From assembly GCF_003095375.1 (NCBI RefSeq), contig NZ_QEHR01000002.1:372001-436000 (forward strand): a stretch of DNA of 64,000 nt, in the 5' to 3' direction. Positions within the stretch are counted from its first letter, which is position 1, and every line of letters begins with the position of its first letter. The position numbers and the translations under genes were made by a program. The notes beneath the pieces were generated by a model, which did no database searches, was not told the origin of the DNA, and saw nothing but the letters and a program-made list of their open reading frames with translations. Origin of the DNA: Marixanthomonas spongiae. Its GTDB lineage: Bacteria > Bacteroidota > Bacteroidia > Flavobacteriales > Flavobacteriaceae. Positions 23,988 through 32,771 of the stretch are shown here, piece by piece.

Positions 23988-24761
23988 TTACTGTCTTTCA
24001 GAAACTTTTACATCGCCACTGATGCCACTAAGGTCTGGGCGGTACATCCAAATTTCTGTTTCGCCACCATTGGTCACGTTCATCCAATTTTTTAAAAATT
24101 GATCCCAGCTGCCCGCACCGTTCATTTCGTCATATTTTTTGGCGATGCTATGGTCTTCGCCCAACCAGGCCGATTTGTCGAAAAACGAAATAACGGCCAA
24201 ATCCCTTCCTTCCTTGGTGCTGGGAAATTCGTTGGTATAAATTCCGAAGGTGTCGTCCGGCGATTTTGCCGTGTACACATCGTGGACTTTTTTTACCAGG
24301 GCCATGGCTTCTTTGTATTTGCCTCGTTTAATGTCCCAAGTGTCCACAGCCATGTTTTTTATGGTAAAGTCTCTCGGAAAACGCGAGAGGTCTGCATTGA
24401 ATTTCCAATATGAACTCTCGAATCCGCTACCTGGCATAAGGTATGGGGATACGTTGTTACGCCAATCGGCATCATGCCCTTCTTTTTGTGCGGGACCATT
24501 GTCCATGGAGCTCCATGGAAATGGGCCCATAACCCAAACGTAGCTTCCGGTACGGGGTCCGTTGGTTATCCAGTACACGCGAACGCCATGAGGCGCTTCG
24601 CTGTGGTATTTTTTATTGTGAGCTGTGATTCCCTTTTCAAATTGGCTTATTTGTGTGGGATTGGGTATTAAGAGGTCATTTTCAAATACACCGTACTCGG
24701 TACTGTTTTGCCCTATTGTCAAGAGCGGTAATAAAAGCAAGGAAAAGATTAACTTTTTCAT
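23988..24761 (-). CDS. exported protein, probably two alpha/beta-barrel-like domains
   Basis: A 257-residue secreted protein with signal peptide ending at TIGQ. The two halves look alike in layout: an N-terminal part with FEKGITAHNKKYHSEAPHGV and VYWITNGPRTGSYVWVMGPF, and a second part with KYKEAMALVKKVHDVY, FGIYTNEFPSTKEGRDLAVI and SFFDKSAWL. This suggests a fused pair of ferredoxin-fold domains, the same fold class as the EthD-like neighbour. I know no function for this family. Confidence 0.7.
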   Translation of the reverse strand: MKKLIFSLLLLPLLTIGQNSTEYGVFENDLLIPNPTQISQFEKGITAHNKKYHSEAPHGVRVYWITNGPRTGSYVWVMGPFPWSSMDNGPAQKEGHDADWRNNVSPYLMPGSGFESSYWKFNADLSRFPRDFTIKNMAVDTWDIKRGKYKEAMALVKKVHDVYTAKSPDDTFGIYTNEFPSTKEGRDLAVISFFDKSAWLGEDHSIAKKYDEMNGAGSWDQFLKNWMNVTNGGETEIWMYRPDLSGISGDVKVSERQ

Positions 24762-24911
24762 AATGTTTGATTTTGTGTTTTCGCCACGGGCGGAAACGGA
24801 TTAGTATTAATTTAGTATAGTTTAAAAACTGGGGAGCTTTTTTTTTTTGATTTAAGGCTATAGGGTGTAGGACGTAAGACCTAATTGTTAACCTGTCAAT
24901 TGTACATGGTT

Positions 24912-24938
24912 TTCAACTTCAACTTCAACTTCAACTTC
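24912..24938. repeat. TTCAAC hexamer repeat
   Basis: Four and a half perfect TTCAAC units between two minus-strand genes. A short open frame reading NFNFNF over it is a by-product of the repeat. Confidence 0.85.
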
Positions 24939-24974
24939 GTCTTTATCTCCCCTTTAAGAGCCTTGAGTCATTTT

Positions 24975-25907
24975 TCAATCCAACAATTTTGGGTTGTAAT
25001 AAGCGGTTTCCGAAGTTATTTTTCCGTCTTCGTCAAAGTACATCTGGTAGTGTATGGGGACGGTAATCGCTTTTTTATCCGATTTACGCACAAAGTTGAT
25101 GTTCCACCACGACTGCACCACCCGGGCATCGCCCATTTCGTAATGTAAATAGTCTGGATAGCCCACTATATCAATGCTGGCAACCTCAAACTTGTCCAAT
25201 ATTTGTTTGTCGAGGATTTTTTGTTCCTCTAAGGAAATACTCTTAAACTCGGGAGAGCTGGAATCTATGAACCGTGCGTCTCCTGCATAAAAACCGTATG
25301 CTTTGTCCCAGTCATCGTTCTCGATGGCGTACATTAGTTTTCGTACCGTATTGATGTTTTCGTGATGGTTGTAGAGTTTTCCGTTGGTCCTATCGGCAAA
25401 ACTGGATCGGATTTCGTCAATGACGCTTCCGTTGTTGTAAAAAATGAGCCTTTTTATTTTTTGGTCTTTGGTGAGGGTATAAAGCCTGTGCGAAGCGGCA
25501 TCTATCTTTACGCCCGTTTCTTTATCTACGCCTTTCAGCATATCCCACCTCTGTACCCAGACTTCGTCATTTGGGTTGTCTTTTTTATATTCAATGGCGT
25601 CTGGATAAGAGCCTGGAAAGGGCTCTATGGCATAATAATCCAAGCGGTCGTGATAGATCATTTGGTTGTCCAAAAAAGCTTCTTTGTCCCTTCCCTTGTC
25701 GCTCAGTCTGTCCGTAGTGCCGTTATAGGCTTTAAAGTCGTTGGTTAGATAGCTTGCCATTTTTGAACGATCGCCGGCTACCGAAGCTGCTACAAATTGG
25801 TTTACCGCATCTATGGCAGGATGTTCAATATAAACGGTTCCATTCTTTTTCTGTGCTGTGCAAATGAAGGCTATAAGCATCATTGCCGAGATTATTGTTG
25901 TTTTCAT
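24975..25907 (-). CDS. exported protein with two NTF2/SnoaL-like domains
   Basis: A 310-residue secreted protein (signal to CTAQ). Two related domains follow: about 30-165 starting AIDAVNQFVAASVAGDRSKM and ending TLTKDQKIKRLIFYNN, and about 180-310 starting NTVRKLMYAIENDDWDKAYG and ending MYFDEDGKITSETAYYNP. Both show the cone-shaped NTF2/SnoaL pattern of helix pair then sheet ending with D-G-K-I. Such domains bind or isomerise small hydrophobic molecules. A third such protein lies nearby at 26989, so the cluster may handle one class of compounds. Confidence 0.78.
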   Translation of the reverse strand: MKTTIISAMMLIAFICTAQKKNGTVYIEHPAIDAVNQFVAASVAGDRSKMASYLTNDFKAYNGTTDRLSDKGRDKEAFLDNQMIYHDRLDYYAIEPFPGSYPDAIEYKKDNPNDEVWVQRWDMLKGVDKETGVKIDAASHRLYTLTKDQKIKRLIFYNNGSVIDEIRSSFADRTNGKLYNHHENINTVRKLMYAIENDDWDKAYGFYAGDARFIDSSSPEFKSISLEEQKILDKQILDKFEVASIDIVGYPDYLHYEMGDARVVQSWWNINFVRKSDKKAITVPIHYQMYFDEDGKITSETAYYNPKLLD

Positions 25908-25959
25908 TGTATTGAATTTATTTGGTTACTATTATAATTTGTGAGCTGTGAGTTTAGTT

Positions 25960-26892
25960 TTAATAACTGTTTAAGGTTTCTTGAACGGGTTTGAATTTCA
26001 TCCCCAAGTCTTTTTGCGCCATCCTATTTCCGTAGATTATAGTGGCTTTGTTTTTTGGGGCTTGATGGTTTAGCATTAAGCTCACATCTGAAACCGGATA
26101 GGTTTCGCTGCTCAACAGGTAGTTTTTTCCGTGTAGGCCAGAAGTTGTCGCGGCTTTATAAATTGAGTTGGCAACATCGTCCACATCCACAATAGCCATG
26201 GGTACATCTTCATCATAGAACATCTGGATGAATGGATTGGGGGCTATTTTGTTTTTGAACAAAAACTGAATTCCCGTAGATGTAGAATCCTCCCGATTGC
26301 TCAACGATTTGCCCATGACCATGACGGGCGATACGGAACAGATTTCAAAATTGAGGTCTGAATGTTTTGCTATAAAATCATCAACGGTTTGGTTGGCGAT
26401 AAACTTGGCCTGTGCGTATGGATGGCTTTCTTGGCTGATGAATTTTTTGTCGGTTTCATCAAAAGTATCGGTGACGGTCTTGCCATACGAGGGCAATGGG
26501 AAATTGGTGTTCCAGGCCGCAACCGAAGCAATAAAGACCACTTTTTCGATCAAGGGTGCATCCACAATGGCTTTCAGGAAATTTTCCGTGCCTTTTATGG
26601 TGGGGTCAAAAAGCTCTTTTTGCGGATCGTCTACATCCAGTTGAAAAGGAGTACCTCCATGGATCACAATTTCACAATCGCTAATAAAATCGTTCAATGC
26701 CTCCAAGTTTTCTACCTGTAACGGATTAATGTTCAGGTTGTCCGAGTTGGTAAGGTTGAAAAGATGTTGGTATTTTTCACTCTTTTTTATATCGGTTACC
26801 GAGACTTTTACGTTAAAGCCTTCTTCCAAAAATTTTTTGGTAACGTAGCTTCCTATAAAGCCCGCACCGCCTATTATTCCTATTGTTTTCAT
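25960..26892 (-). CDS. NAD-dependent epimerase/dehydratase (extended SDR)
   Basis: A 310-residue cytoplasmic oxidoreductase of the extended short-chain dehydrogenase class, closest to dihydroflavonol-4-reductase-like members. It has the nucleotide motif GGAGFIGSYV at residues 8-17, VFIASVAAWN with the catalytic Ser region, and HPYAQAKFIANQ, which supplies the Tyr-x-x-x-Lys pair. The start at 26892 is chosen because it opens MKTIGIIGGAG; ATG at 26907 would add five residues. It is the only clear enzyme among exported small proteins. Confidence 0.86.
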   Translation of the reverse strand: MKTIGIIGGAGFIGSYVTKKFLEEGFNVKVSVTDIKKSEKYQHLFNLTNSDNLNINPLQVENLEALNDFISDCEIVIHGGTPFQLDVDDPQKELFDPTIKGTENFLKAIVDAPLIEKVVFIASVAAWNTNFPLPSYGKTVTDTFDETDKKFISQESHPYAQAKFIANQTVDDFIAKHSDLNFEICSVSPVMVMGKSLSNREDSTSTGIQFLFKNKIAPNPFIQMFYDEDVPMAIVDVDDVANSIYKAATTSGLHGKNYLLSSETYPVSDVSLMLNHQAPKNKATIIYGNRMAQKDLGMKFKPVQETLNSY

Positions 26893-26988
26893 ATCCTTCG
26901 CCCGCAAATGCAGGTATCTTTAATTAATATTCTATCGTCGTTTTTCAAAGCCCTTAAAGATTTCTGGAAACCTTGAGGTCTGGCTTTG

Positions 26989-27525
26989 CTATTGAGCTTC
27001 AAGATCTGACTCTTTATTCTTTGCTAGTTCTTTCTGCTGTTCTATCTGCTGTAAGTCCATCAAGAGTGCTGAAAGGTCCCAATAGCCAAATTCCTTTACA
27101 ATCTTGCCATCTACAAATCGGGCTGTATAATGTGCCGGAATGGTATAGGTCTTTTGAGTGGGCTTAAAGTCGCCCTTCCAGATGCCCCAAAAGTTTACCC
27201 AAGTTTCCCCTCGGTCGGTCACGACCATTTCGTACTCCGATTCGCCATTTAAGAACTCCCAACTATTGAAGGCTTCTGCATCTTCTTTGTGCATTTTCAA
27301 CAGTTGTTTTTTGGTCATGCCATCTTTTTCCTGCTTGTTGTACATAATCTTGGCCGTATCGGCATAATGGCTCGTCAAGGCGTCCCAATCTTGGTTTTCA
27401 TAAGCATCGATTACTTGTTTATACGTTTCAATTTCGGGTGATTGCTGCGTATAACGTTGTTTCATATTGCTTTCGCAGCTTGTGATAAAGACTATTGCAA
27501 GCCCCAGTAGAAGTATCTTTCTCAT
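26989..27525 (-). CDS. NTF2/SnoaL-like lipoprotein
   Basis: A 178-residue exported lipoprotein with lipobox ITSC near residue 16. One NTF2-like domain spans about 33-155, with YKQVIDAYENQDWDALTSHY at the start and YTARFVDGKIVKEFGYWD at the end. It resembles the halves of the protein at 24975. The C-terminal 25 residues are a charged helix. First gene of the run of small exported proteins that reaches to 21081. Confidence 0.8.
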   Translation of the reverse strand: MRKILLLGLAIVFITSCESNMKQRYTQQSPEIETYKQVIDAYENQDWDALTSHYADTAKIMYNKQEKDGMTKKQLLKMHKEDAEAFNSWEFLNGESEYEMVVTDRGETWVNFWGIWKGDFKPTQKTYTIPAHYTARFVDGKIVKEFGYWDLSALLMDLQQIEQQKELAKNKESDLEAQ

Positions 27526-27603
27526 AATTCAGTTGTTTAAATTAGAAACCCACAAGGTTTTAATACCCTTTTTCATCCGGTAGCTTGCAGGTTGGTTGAT
27601 TAC

Positions 27604-29682
27604 CTAATTGCAATTATTGTCGAAATTTCTATTCAGCGTAGTCCCGACCACTTTATAACATTTATTTACATCGTTTCCGTTAAGGGTCTTTTTTATGATC
27701 TCGCCCCAAGGATCCCAGACCAACCCAGTTGCAGCTACCGCATTAAGCCGAATATTCTTTGCATTGTAGGGAAGGTTTACAGTTTGGGTCCATCCAGCGG
27801 TTTTTTCGCCAGATTCCCATTTCTTGGGTTGCCCTTCTACGGTATAGTCTAAGAAAAACTTGGCTACATAAGCTCCCGCATGGTTCAGTTTTACGTACAG
27901 GTTGGGGAACTCTTCGCATTCTTCTTTTGAATAATCGGTGGTAAGGCCCATTTTTGCCACGGTATGGTCTTTTAAAAAACGAACCGTATACGAAATGGGA
28001 ACCCCGGGATTATTGCGGGAATACACCGCATTGTCGCCTTGAATGTACTTTGCAAGGTCACCAGCATTTTTCGCACTTACCGGCTCAGAGGCTGCTCGCG
28101 CGTCACCCCCAAGGGTAATGACACTTATATTTGAGTTTTCGAGAATTTGTTTATACTGTGTTTCTGCTTCTACGCCTACGCTTTGAGCTCCTGTGGTATA
28201 TTCAAATGCGCCTTTTACGTCAATGTCTTTGGTGCTGGCACTGGTTTCCATACGGAACATCAATATCCTGCCATAGCTTACACTTTGCACATAGCCCGGA
28301 GGCGCGGTCTCATTCATGGCGCTTTGTATATCGCCAATACCCACAGTGGGTGCAAAGTAATCGGCCGGGTTGGGAGGGAGGTCTAAGTTAACGGTATAAA
28401 AAACCTGTTTGTACATCACGATAAACACTTTTCGTGAGTTGCTGGTGCTCACGCCCAGTTCAGTAGATACGCTCAGGCCCATTTGCGAATAATTTACACC
28501 AAGTTTCACGGCAACTTGCTCATTGGAATATGCCATGGTCTCTTTATAAGTGGAAACGGCTGGCTGCGTTTTGTAATCGGGGCTGTTGTTCCAAGTTTCC
28601 AATATATTGTCAATGGCCGCTTGAATAGTGGAGTTTGATGGATTTTGAACCAACACACTGCCCCTATCGCCCAAACCGGGCAGATCTACCGTAATACGGG
28701 TGGGGGCTTTGGTTACCGAAGTTATGGGCGTGGGTAATCCTTCGGCCAAAGAACGATTGGCCACTACAAGGGCACCGGGCCAAATAATACCATTGGTGGG
28801 CCGCATGATGGCTACATCCTCTACATTGGTAGTGAGGTTGTAACTTGTTTTTCGGCAAACGATCACGCTGTTGTTGCCTTCTTTTTTGGTTTCGCCGCCT
28901 TCCGAAGTTTTCTTTTGCACCGGCACAATGGAGCCTTGGTTGTTTACACTCAACAGCACCCGTGGGTCGTAACTGAGCCACCTAATATAGTCATTGATGG
29001 CTTGAGCGTCACTATTTCCAACGGGAACCGTAGTACGGCCGCCACTGTTGTTTGAGCCTTGGTTGTTGCTGTTGGGGCTGTTTTCGCTTGCATTTGTGTC
29101 AAGAGCACCGGTTTCGTTTTCAAGACCACTATCGAAGTCTTCGGAATTGACTTCGTTATCCCAATTACCTTGGGTGCCGTTTGTTGTGGCAACCGTACCT
29201 TGGTCAAAAGCAGGCTCGCAAATCCAAACTGTTTCTGGGGCTTCATCTTCTAAATAAGCTGTGGCCACAGCACCGTTTTCGGAATACAGATAGCCTTGGG
29301 AAATAGCGTTCCAAAGGGTGATATAGGTGTATCCATCGGTATCTTCCAAAAGGGTTTTATACCAATTGGAACCTTCTTGATTTTTAGCACCAACCCTAAG
29401 GGTGCCATCATCCATGGCCTGAAGGTATTGGCTGGTACCTACATTTTTTAAAACGGTTTCGCCATCGTTTCCAGTTTGGACAAGTTCCCAAGTGGCATTG
29501 GCCCAATTTGACGGTTCTTGTGTTTCGGTCACCGTTCCGTTGGCATTGGCAATCAAATAATTTTCGGAATACTCGCTTACCAGATATTGAAGGTTTTGTG
29601 AAATACCTTGAAAGGCCAAGAGACCCGTGAAAAAAACGGTAAGGAGTAAGGTTTTGGGCCAGGTAGTGTTACTTGTTTTCAT
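27604..29682 (-). CDS. cholesterol-dependent-cytolysin-family protein with N-terminal trefoil-like domain
   Basis: A 692-residue secreted protein (signal ends GISQ). Residues about 30-155 look like a beta-trefoil lectin, with repeated strands such as NYLIANANGTV, QYLQAMDDGTLRV and GYLYSENGAV. A Gly/Asn/Ser-rich linker (about 160-225) follows. From about 230 the chain matches thiol-activated cytolysins: IIWPGALVVANRSLAEGLPTP, EQVAVKLGVNYS, VSYGRILMFRMET, SYTVRFLKDH and VKLNHAGAYVAKFFLDY. The membrane-binding loop normally ECTGLAWEWWR reads AATGLVWDPWG, without its Cys. A Thr-Leu pair (682-683, GTTLN) is at the sterol-recognition position. Pore formation is inferred. Confidence 0.87.
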   Translation of the reverse strand: MKTSNTTWPKTLLLTVFFTGLLAFQGISQNLQYLVSEYSENYLIANANGTVTETQEPSNWANATWELVQTGNDGETVLKNVGTSQYLQAMDDGTLRVGAKNQEGSNWYKTLLEDTDGYTYITLWNAISQGYLYSENGAVATAYLEDEAPETVWICEPAFDQGTVATTNGTQGNWDNEVNSEDFDSGLENETGALDTNASENSPNSNNQGSNNSGGRTTVPVGNSDAQAINDYIRWLSYDPRVLLSVNNQGSIVPVQKKTSEGGETKKEGNNSVIVCRKTSYNLTTNVEDVAIMRPTNGIIWPGALVVANRSLAEGLPTPITSVTKAPTRITVDLPGLGDRGSVLVQNPSNSTIQAAIDNILETWNNSPDYKTQPAVSTYKETMAYSNEQVAVKLGVNYSQMGLSVSTELGVSTSNSRKVFIVMYKQVFYTVNLDLPPNPADYFAPTVGIGDIQSAMNETAPPGYVQSVSYGRILMFRMETSASTKDIDVKGAFEYTTGAQSVGVEAETQYKQILENSNISVITLGGDARAASEPVSAKNAGDLAKYIQGDNAVYSRNNPGVPISYTVRFLKDHTVAKMGLTTDYSKEECEEFPNLYVKLNHAGAYVAKFFLDYTVEGQPKKWESGEKTAGWTQTVNLPYNAKNIRLNAVAATGLVWDPWGEIIKKTLNGNDVNKCYKVVGTTLNRNFDNNCN

Positions 29683-29877
29683 ATTGCTGTTGATTTATAA
29701 GGTTTGTATTGAATCGTTTTCCGAAATAACGATACAAATAGCTTGAAAACAAATGAGTTAGGACGAACGGCGTGTATTTCTGTCCGAAAGGATGTTTTTA
29801 ATTGCCGAAGCTATTTTTAAAAAAGCAGTAAGATTTGAAATTTGTGAAGTCTGGTTTTTGAAATACGAACAGAGGAA

Positions 29878-30627
29878 TTATATAGTCTGTAAACGCTTAA
29901 GAAGTTCCATGCGCATGGCTTTGCTCATAGGAATGGCTTTTTTTGAAATGACCACGTGTGTACCGGCAATTTCATCGACACAGGTAAGGTTGATGATGTA
30001 CGACCGATGGATGCGCAAAAAGTGCTTTGCAGGTAGTTTTTCATCGACATCCTTTAAGGGCATAACCAAGAGGTATTCGCGGTCTTTGGAAAAAATACGG
30101 CAGTAATTTCGGTCTGCTTCTATGTAATAAATGTTCTTGATGTCTATTTTTACCATCCGCTCTTGGTGCCGGACAAAAATACGGTCGCTTAAAATAAACG
30201 GATCGTGTTGTTTTTTTTCGAAATTTCCACCTTCTTCTGAATTGTTTCTGTAGTTTACCCGTTCCATAGTGAGCTCGATGGCCCGTTGCAGGTCGAGTTT
30301 TTTAAACGGCTTGGAGATAAATGCATAAGGATGGGTTTCCTTGGCGCGGTTAAAGTTGGCATCGTCGGCATTTGCAGTAAGGTAAATAATGGGGATGTTG
30401 TTTTCTACCTGCATTAAATGGGCCGTTTCAACACCGTCCAGTTCGCCCCTTAGCTGTATGTCCATCAAAACAATGTCTGGCGTGTGTTCCTTGATTTGCA
30501 CCAACGCTTCCTCGCCCCGGGGCAAAATGCCCGTTACCTCGTAACCCATTTCGCTCAATTGCAAGGAAATGTTAGCGGCGATGACCATTTCATCTTCAAC
30601 GATCAATATTTTTACTGGTTGCGGCAT
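29878..30627 (-). CDS. LytTR-family response regulator
   Basis: A 249-residue DNA-binding response regulator. The receiver (1-120) has acidic EDE near residue 11, acceptor Asp in IVLMDIQLRGE near 57 and Lys in ISKPFKKLD near 107. The LytTR domain (about 145-245) shows IFVRHQERMVKIDIKNIYYI, FLRIHRSYIINL and AIPMSKAMRMELLKRL. It starts within the stop codon of the kinase upstream (TAATG). The next gene downstream, about 200 bases on, encodes the cytolysin-family protein, a possible target. Confidence 0.92.
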   Translation of the reverse strand: MPQPVKILIVEDEMVIAANISLQLSEMGYEVTGILPRGEEALVQIKEHTPDIVLMDIQLRGELDGVETAHLMQVENNIPIIYLTANADDANFNRAKETHPYAFISKPFKKLDLQRAIELTMERVNYRNNSEEGGNFEKKQHDPFILSDRIFVRHQERMVKIDIKNIYYIEADRNYCRIFSKDREYLLVMPLKDVDEKLPAKHFLRIHRSYIINLTCVDEIAGTHVVISKKAIPMSKAMRMELLKRLQTI

Positions 30628-32513
30628 TAGGCTGTTTTATAGTTTTTAAAAATGAAAAAGACACTGGTCCCTTTTGTGTCTTCCTCTATAAAAGTCCCAT
30701 TGAGCTGTTGGGTGAGCAATTGTATCAACTGGGAGCCAAAGCCGGTTCCCTTGGGGGCGGTGCCTTCAGCTTTGCCCACGCCGTTATCTGTTACTTTCAG
30801 TTTTAAATCGTTGTCCTCCTTTTTTAAAGTGATGTTTATTTTTCCTTCGGTGCCGCCGGGGAAGGCGTATTTTAAAGCATTGGTGAGCAATTCGTTAACG
30901 ATCAAGCCAATGGGTACGGCGGTATCGATATCTAAATTCAATTTTTCCATGGCACATTCTATCTTTACTTTGTCTTCGGCATTGAACGTATCCAAGACCC
31001 CTTCACCCAAGTTGATGAAATAGTCTTTCATTTCAATAGAGCCGAGATCGGTGCCTTGATATAGTTTTTGATGAATGATCCCCATACTTTGCACCCGGTT
31101 TTGGCTGGCGAGCATGGCTTCTTTGCTGGCTTTATCGGTAAGTTGGGCCGATTGTAAGGAAATTAGGCTCTTTACCATTTCCAGATTATTTTTTACCCGG
31201 TGGTGTATTTCTTTCAAAAGCAGTTCGTTTTGCTTGTTCTTGGCGTCGAGTTCGGTGTTTAAACGGGCGAGAGCTTTCCGTTTTTTTCGTATGTTCCTAA
31301 TGGTAAAATACATTCCGAAGAGCATAATGGCAAGCAATGCCGCAAGGCCAATATAGAGCAGTTGTATTCTTTTTTGATGGGCAATTTTTGCTTTTTGGGC
31401 TTCCAATTCAATCGTTTTTTTTGCTGTCTCATATTTTACGTGAGCTTCACTCTCCATCCTGGAAGTAATCGTGGTCAGGTAATCGGAATGGCCTTGTTCG
31501 TAAAGTTCATGATAATCCAAGGCATTTTTATAATCGCCCAATTCCCGGTATATGTTGGAAACGTGCATGTAATTCTCCCAAAGGTTTTTGGTGTTTCCCG
31601 TACGTTTCATAATTTCTATGGCCTTTAAGTTGTAGGGCAGGGCTTTGGCATAGTTTCCTTGCAGTAAATACACGTGGCCTATATTTGCCGTTGGGGGCAC
31701 GGTGTATTGCTCCAAGCCAATTTTTTTTGCGCCTTCGTAGCAACGGTTGTAATCTGCTATGGCCTTGTCGTACTCTTCAAGGTACTTATAGATGTTGCCA
31801 CGGCCATTATAGCAGGCCAATAAAGGAGCGTCGGTAATTCCCAGTTTTTTGTACTGTGCTATGGCGTGGTTCATGTTTTTCAGGCTTCGCTGTAAATTGC
31901 CCAAAAAGAGTTGATTTTCAGCCAGCCTGCGGTAGGAAAGGGCCAAATCTTCTTCATATCCGTTTTTTTCTTGTATGGCGATGGCTTTTTCGCAATATTT
32001 TGCTCCTTCGGCATACCGGTTTGAATAATAAAAAAGGTCGCCAATGGAGGTGTAGCATTTTGCTATCCCTTTTTCATCCTTCATCTTTTCGTAAAGGTCC
32101 AAAGCAGCGTACACAGCTTCAGAAGCCTTATCGTAAGCCGCTTTACTGCCGTAATTGGTTTTTAATATAAGGTAGGTCTCGGCCAGCTCTTTAGTTAAAC
32201 CTTGTTTTTTATAAATGGCAATGGCTTTTTTAAGATAGGTTATGGAAGAATCCAGTACCGTGTGGTTTTCGTGCCATGCCGCCAGACCGATATACGCCGC
32301 TGCCAGTTTTTGGGGATTATTGGCTTTTTTTGAAGCGGTTATTGTTTTTTTGAAACGATCATATTCTAAAATAGAATCGCTTATTTTGGGAACTTGTACT
32401 GTTGTATTGGCGACATACAACTCGATGGTGTCGCCTTGAGTTTGGGAAGAAGATAGAGGAATACCACTCCACGAAACGCTTACTATTACTATGAAAAGTA
32501 ACAGGAGTTTCAT
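30627..32513 (-). CDS. TPR-containing HisKA_2 sensor histidine kinase
   Basis: A 628-residue kinase. A signal-like N-terminus is followed by about seven TPR-like helix pairs (45-370) that should lie outside the inner membrane, one membrane helix (LLYIGLAALLAIMLFGMYFT near 385-404), then a HisKA_2 domain with LLKEIHHRVKNNLEMVKSLI, whose His is the likely phosphorylation site, and an ATPase with NELLTNALKYAF, DNGVGKA and GFGSQLIQLL. This architecture pairs with LytTR regulators in Bacteroidetes. Overlap with the regulator gene is one base. Confidence 0.92.
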   Translation of the reverse strand: MKLLLLFIVIVSVSWSGIPLSSSQTQGDTIELYVANTTVQVPKISDSILEYDRFKKTITASKKANNPQKLAAAYIGLAAWHENHTVLDSSITYLKKAIAIYKKQGLTKELAETYLILKTNYGSKAAYDKASEAVYAALDLYEKMKDEKGIAKCYTSIGDLFYYSNRYAEGAKYCEKAIAIQEKNGYEEDLALSYRRLAENQLFLGNLQRSLKNMNHAIAQYKKLGITDAPLLACYNGRGNIYKYLEEYDKAIADYNRCYEGAKKIGLEQYTVPPTANIGHVYLLQGNYAKALPYNLKAIEIMKRTGNTKNLWENYMHVSNIYRELGDYKNALDYHELYEQGHSDYLTTITSRMESEAHVKYETAKKTIELEAQKAKIAHQKRIQLLYIGLAALLAIMLFGMYFTIRNIRKKRKALARLNTELDAKNKQNELLLKEIHHRVKNNLEMVKSLISLQSAQLTDKASKEAMLASQNRVQSMGIIHQKLYQGTDLGSIEMKDYFINLGEGVLDTFNAEDKVKIECAMEKLNLDIDTAVPIGLIVNELLTNALKYAFPGGTEGKINITLKKEDNDLKLKVTDNGVGKAEGTAPKGTGFGSQLIQLLTQQLNGTFIEEDTKGTSVFFIFKNYKTA

Positions 32514-32539
32514 ACAATTGGGTTATGGTTGTTTATAAA

Positions 32540-32597
32540 GATAGTTTTTTTTAAAAAAACTATCGAAACTATAACCTATTAAATTTCAGAAAACTAT
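32540..32597. promoter_or_regulatory. 25-base palindrome and repeated AAACTAT motifs before the kinase
   Basis: GATAGTTTTTTTT/AAAAAAACTATC (32540-32564) is a near-perfect palindrome 27 bases before the kinase start. AAACTAT recurs at 32557, 32566 and 32591. They may be operator sites or an attenuator for the LytTR system. A T tract follows the left arm on either strand, so a hairpin terminator is also possible. Confidence 0.45.
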
Positions 32598-32605
32598 AAA
32601 AAAAC

Positions 32606-32665
32606 AGTCGTATACGACTAAGATACAAGACCTAAGACTTAAGATACTTCGACGCACGCGGTCCA
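32606..32665. repeat. TAAGAC-type short repeats and a decayed dispersed repeat
   Basis: AGTCGTATACGACTAAGATAC followed by AAGACCTAAGACTTAAGATA shows heptamer units like CTAAGAC/TTAAGAC, then ACTTCGACGCACGCGGTCC, a decayed CGACTGCGCTC copy. A similar array, AGTCGTATCCAACTAAGACT, lies at 35673-35702. Confidence 0.55.
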
Positions 32666-32771
32666 TGGTTAACACCAAATCTATAACACATTGAAAGTTA
32701 ATCGATTGCTTGTGTTACAGAACATTACAAGTTGATTTTGTAATAAACACTATCCTTAAAATGTACTTAAA

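Noticed and set aside
24885-25148. Open frame reading NFNFNF
   Set aside because: Product of the TTCAAC hexamer repeat and the antisense of a real gene.
28131-28391. Plus-strand open frames over the cytolysin gene
   Set aside because: Antisense shadows of a clear minus-strand gene.
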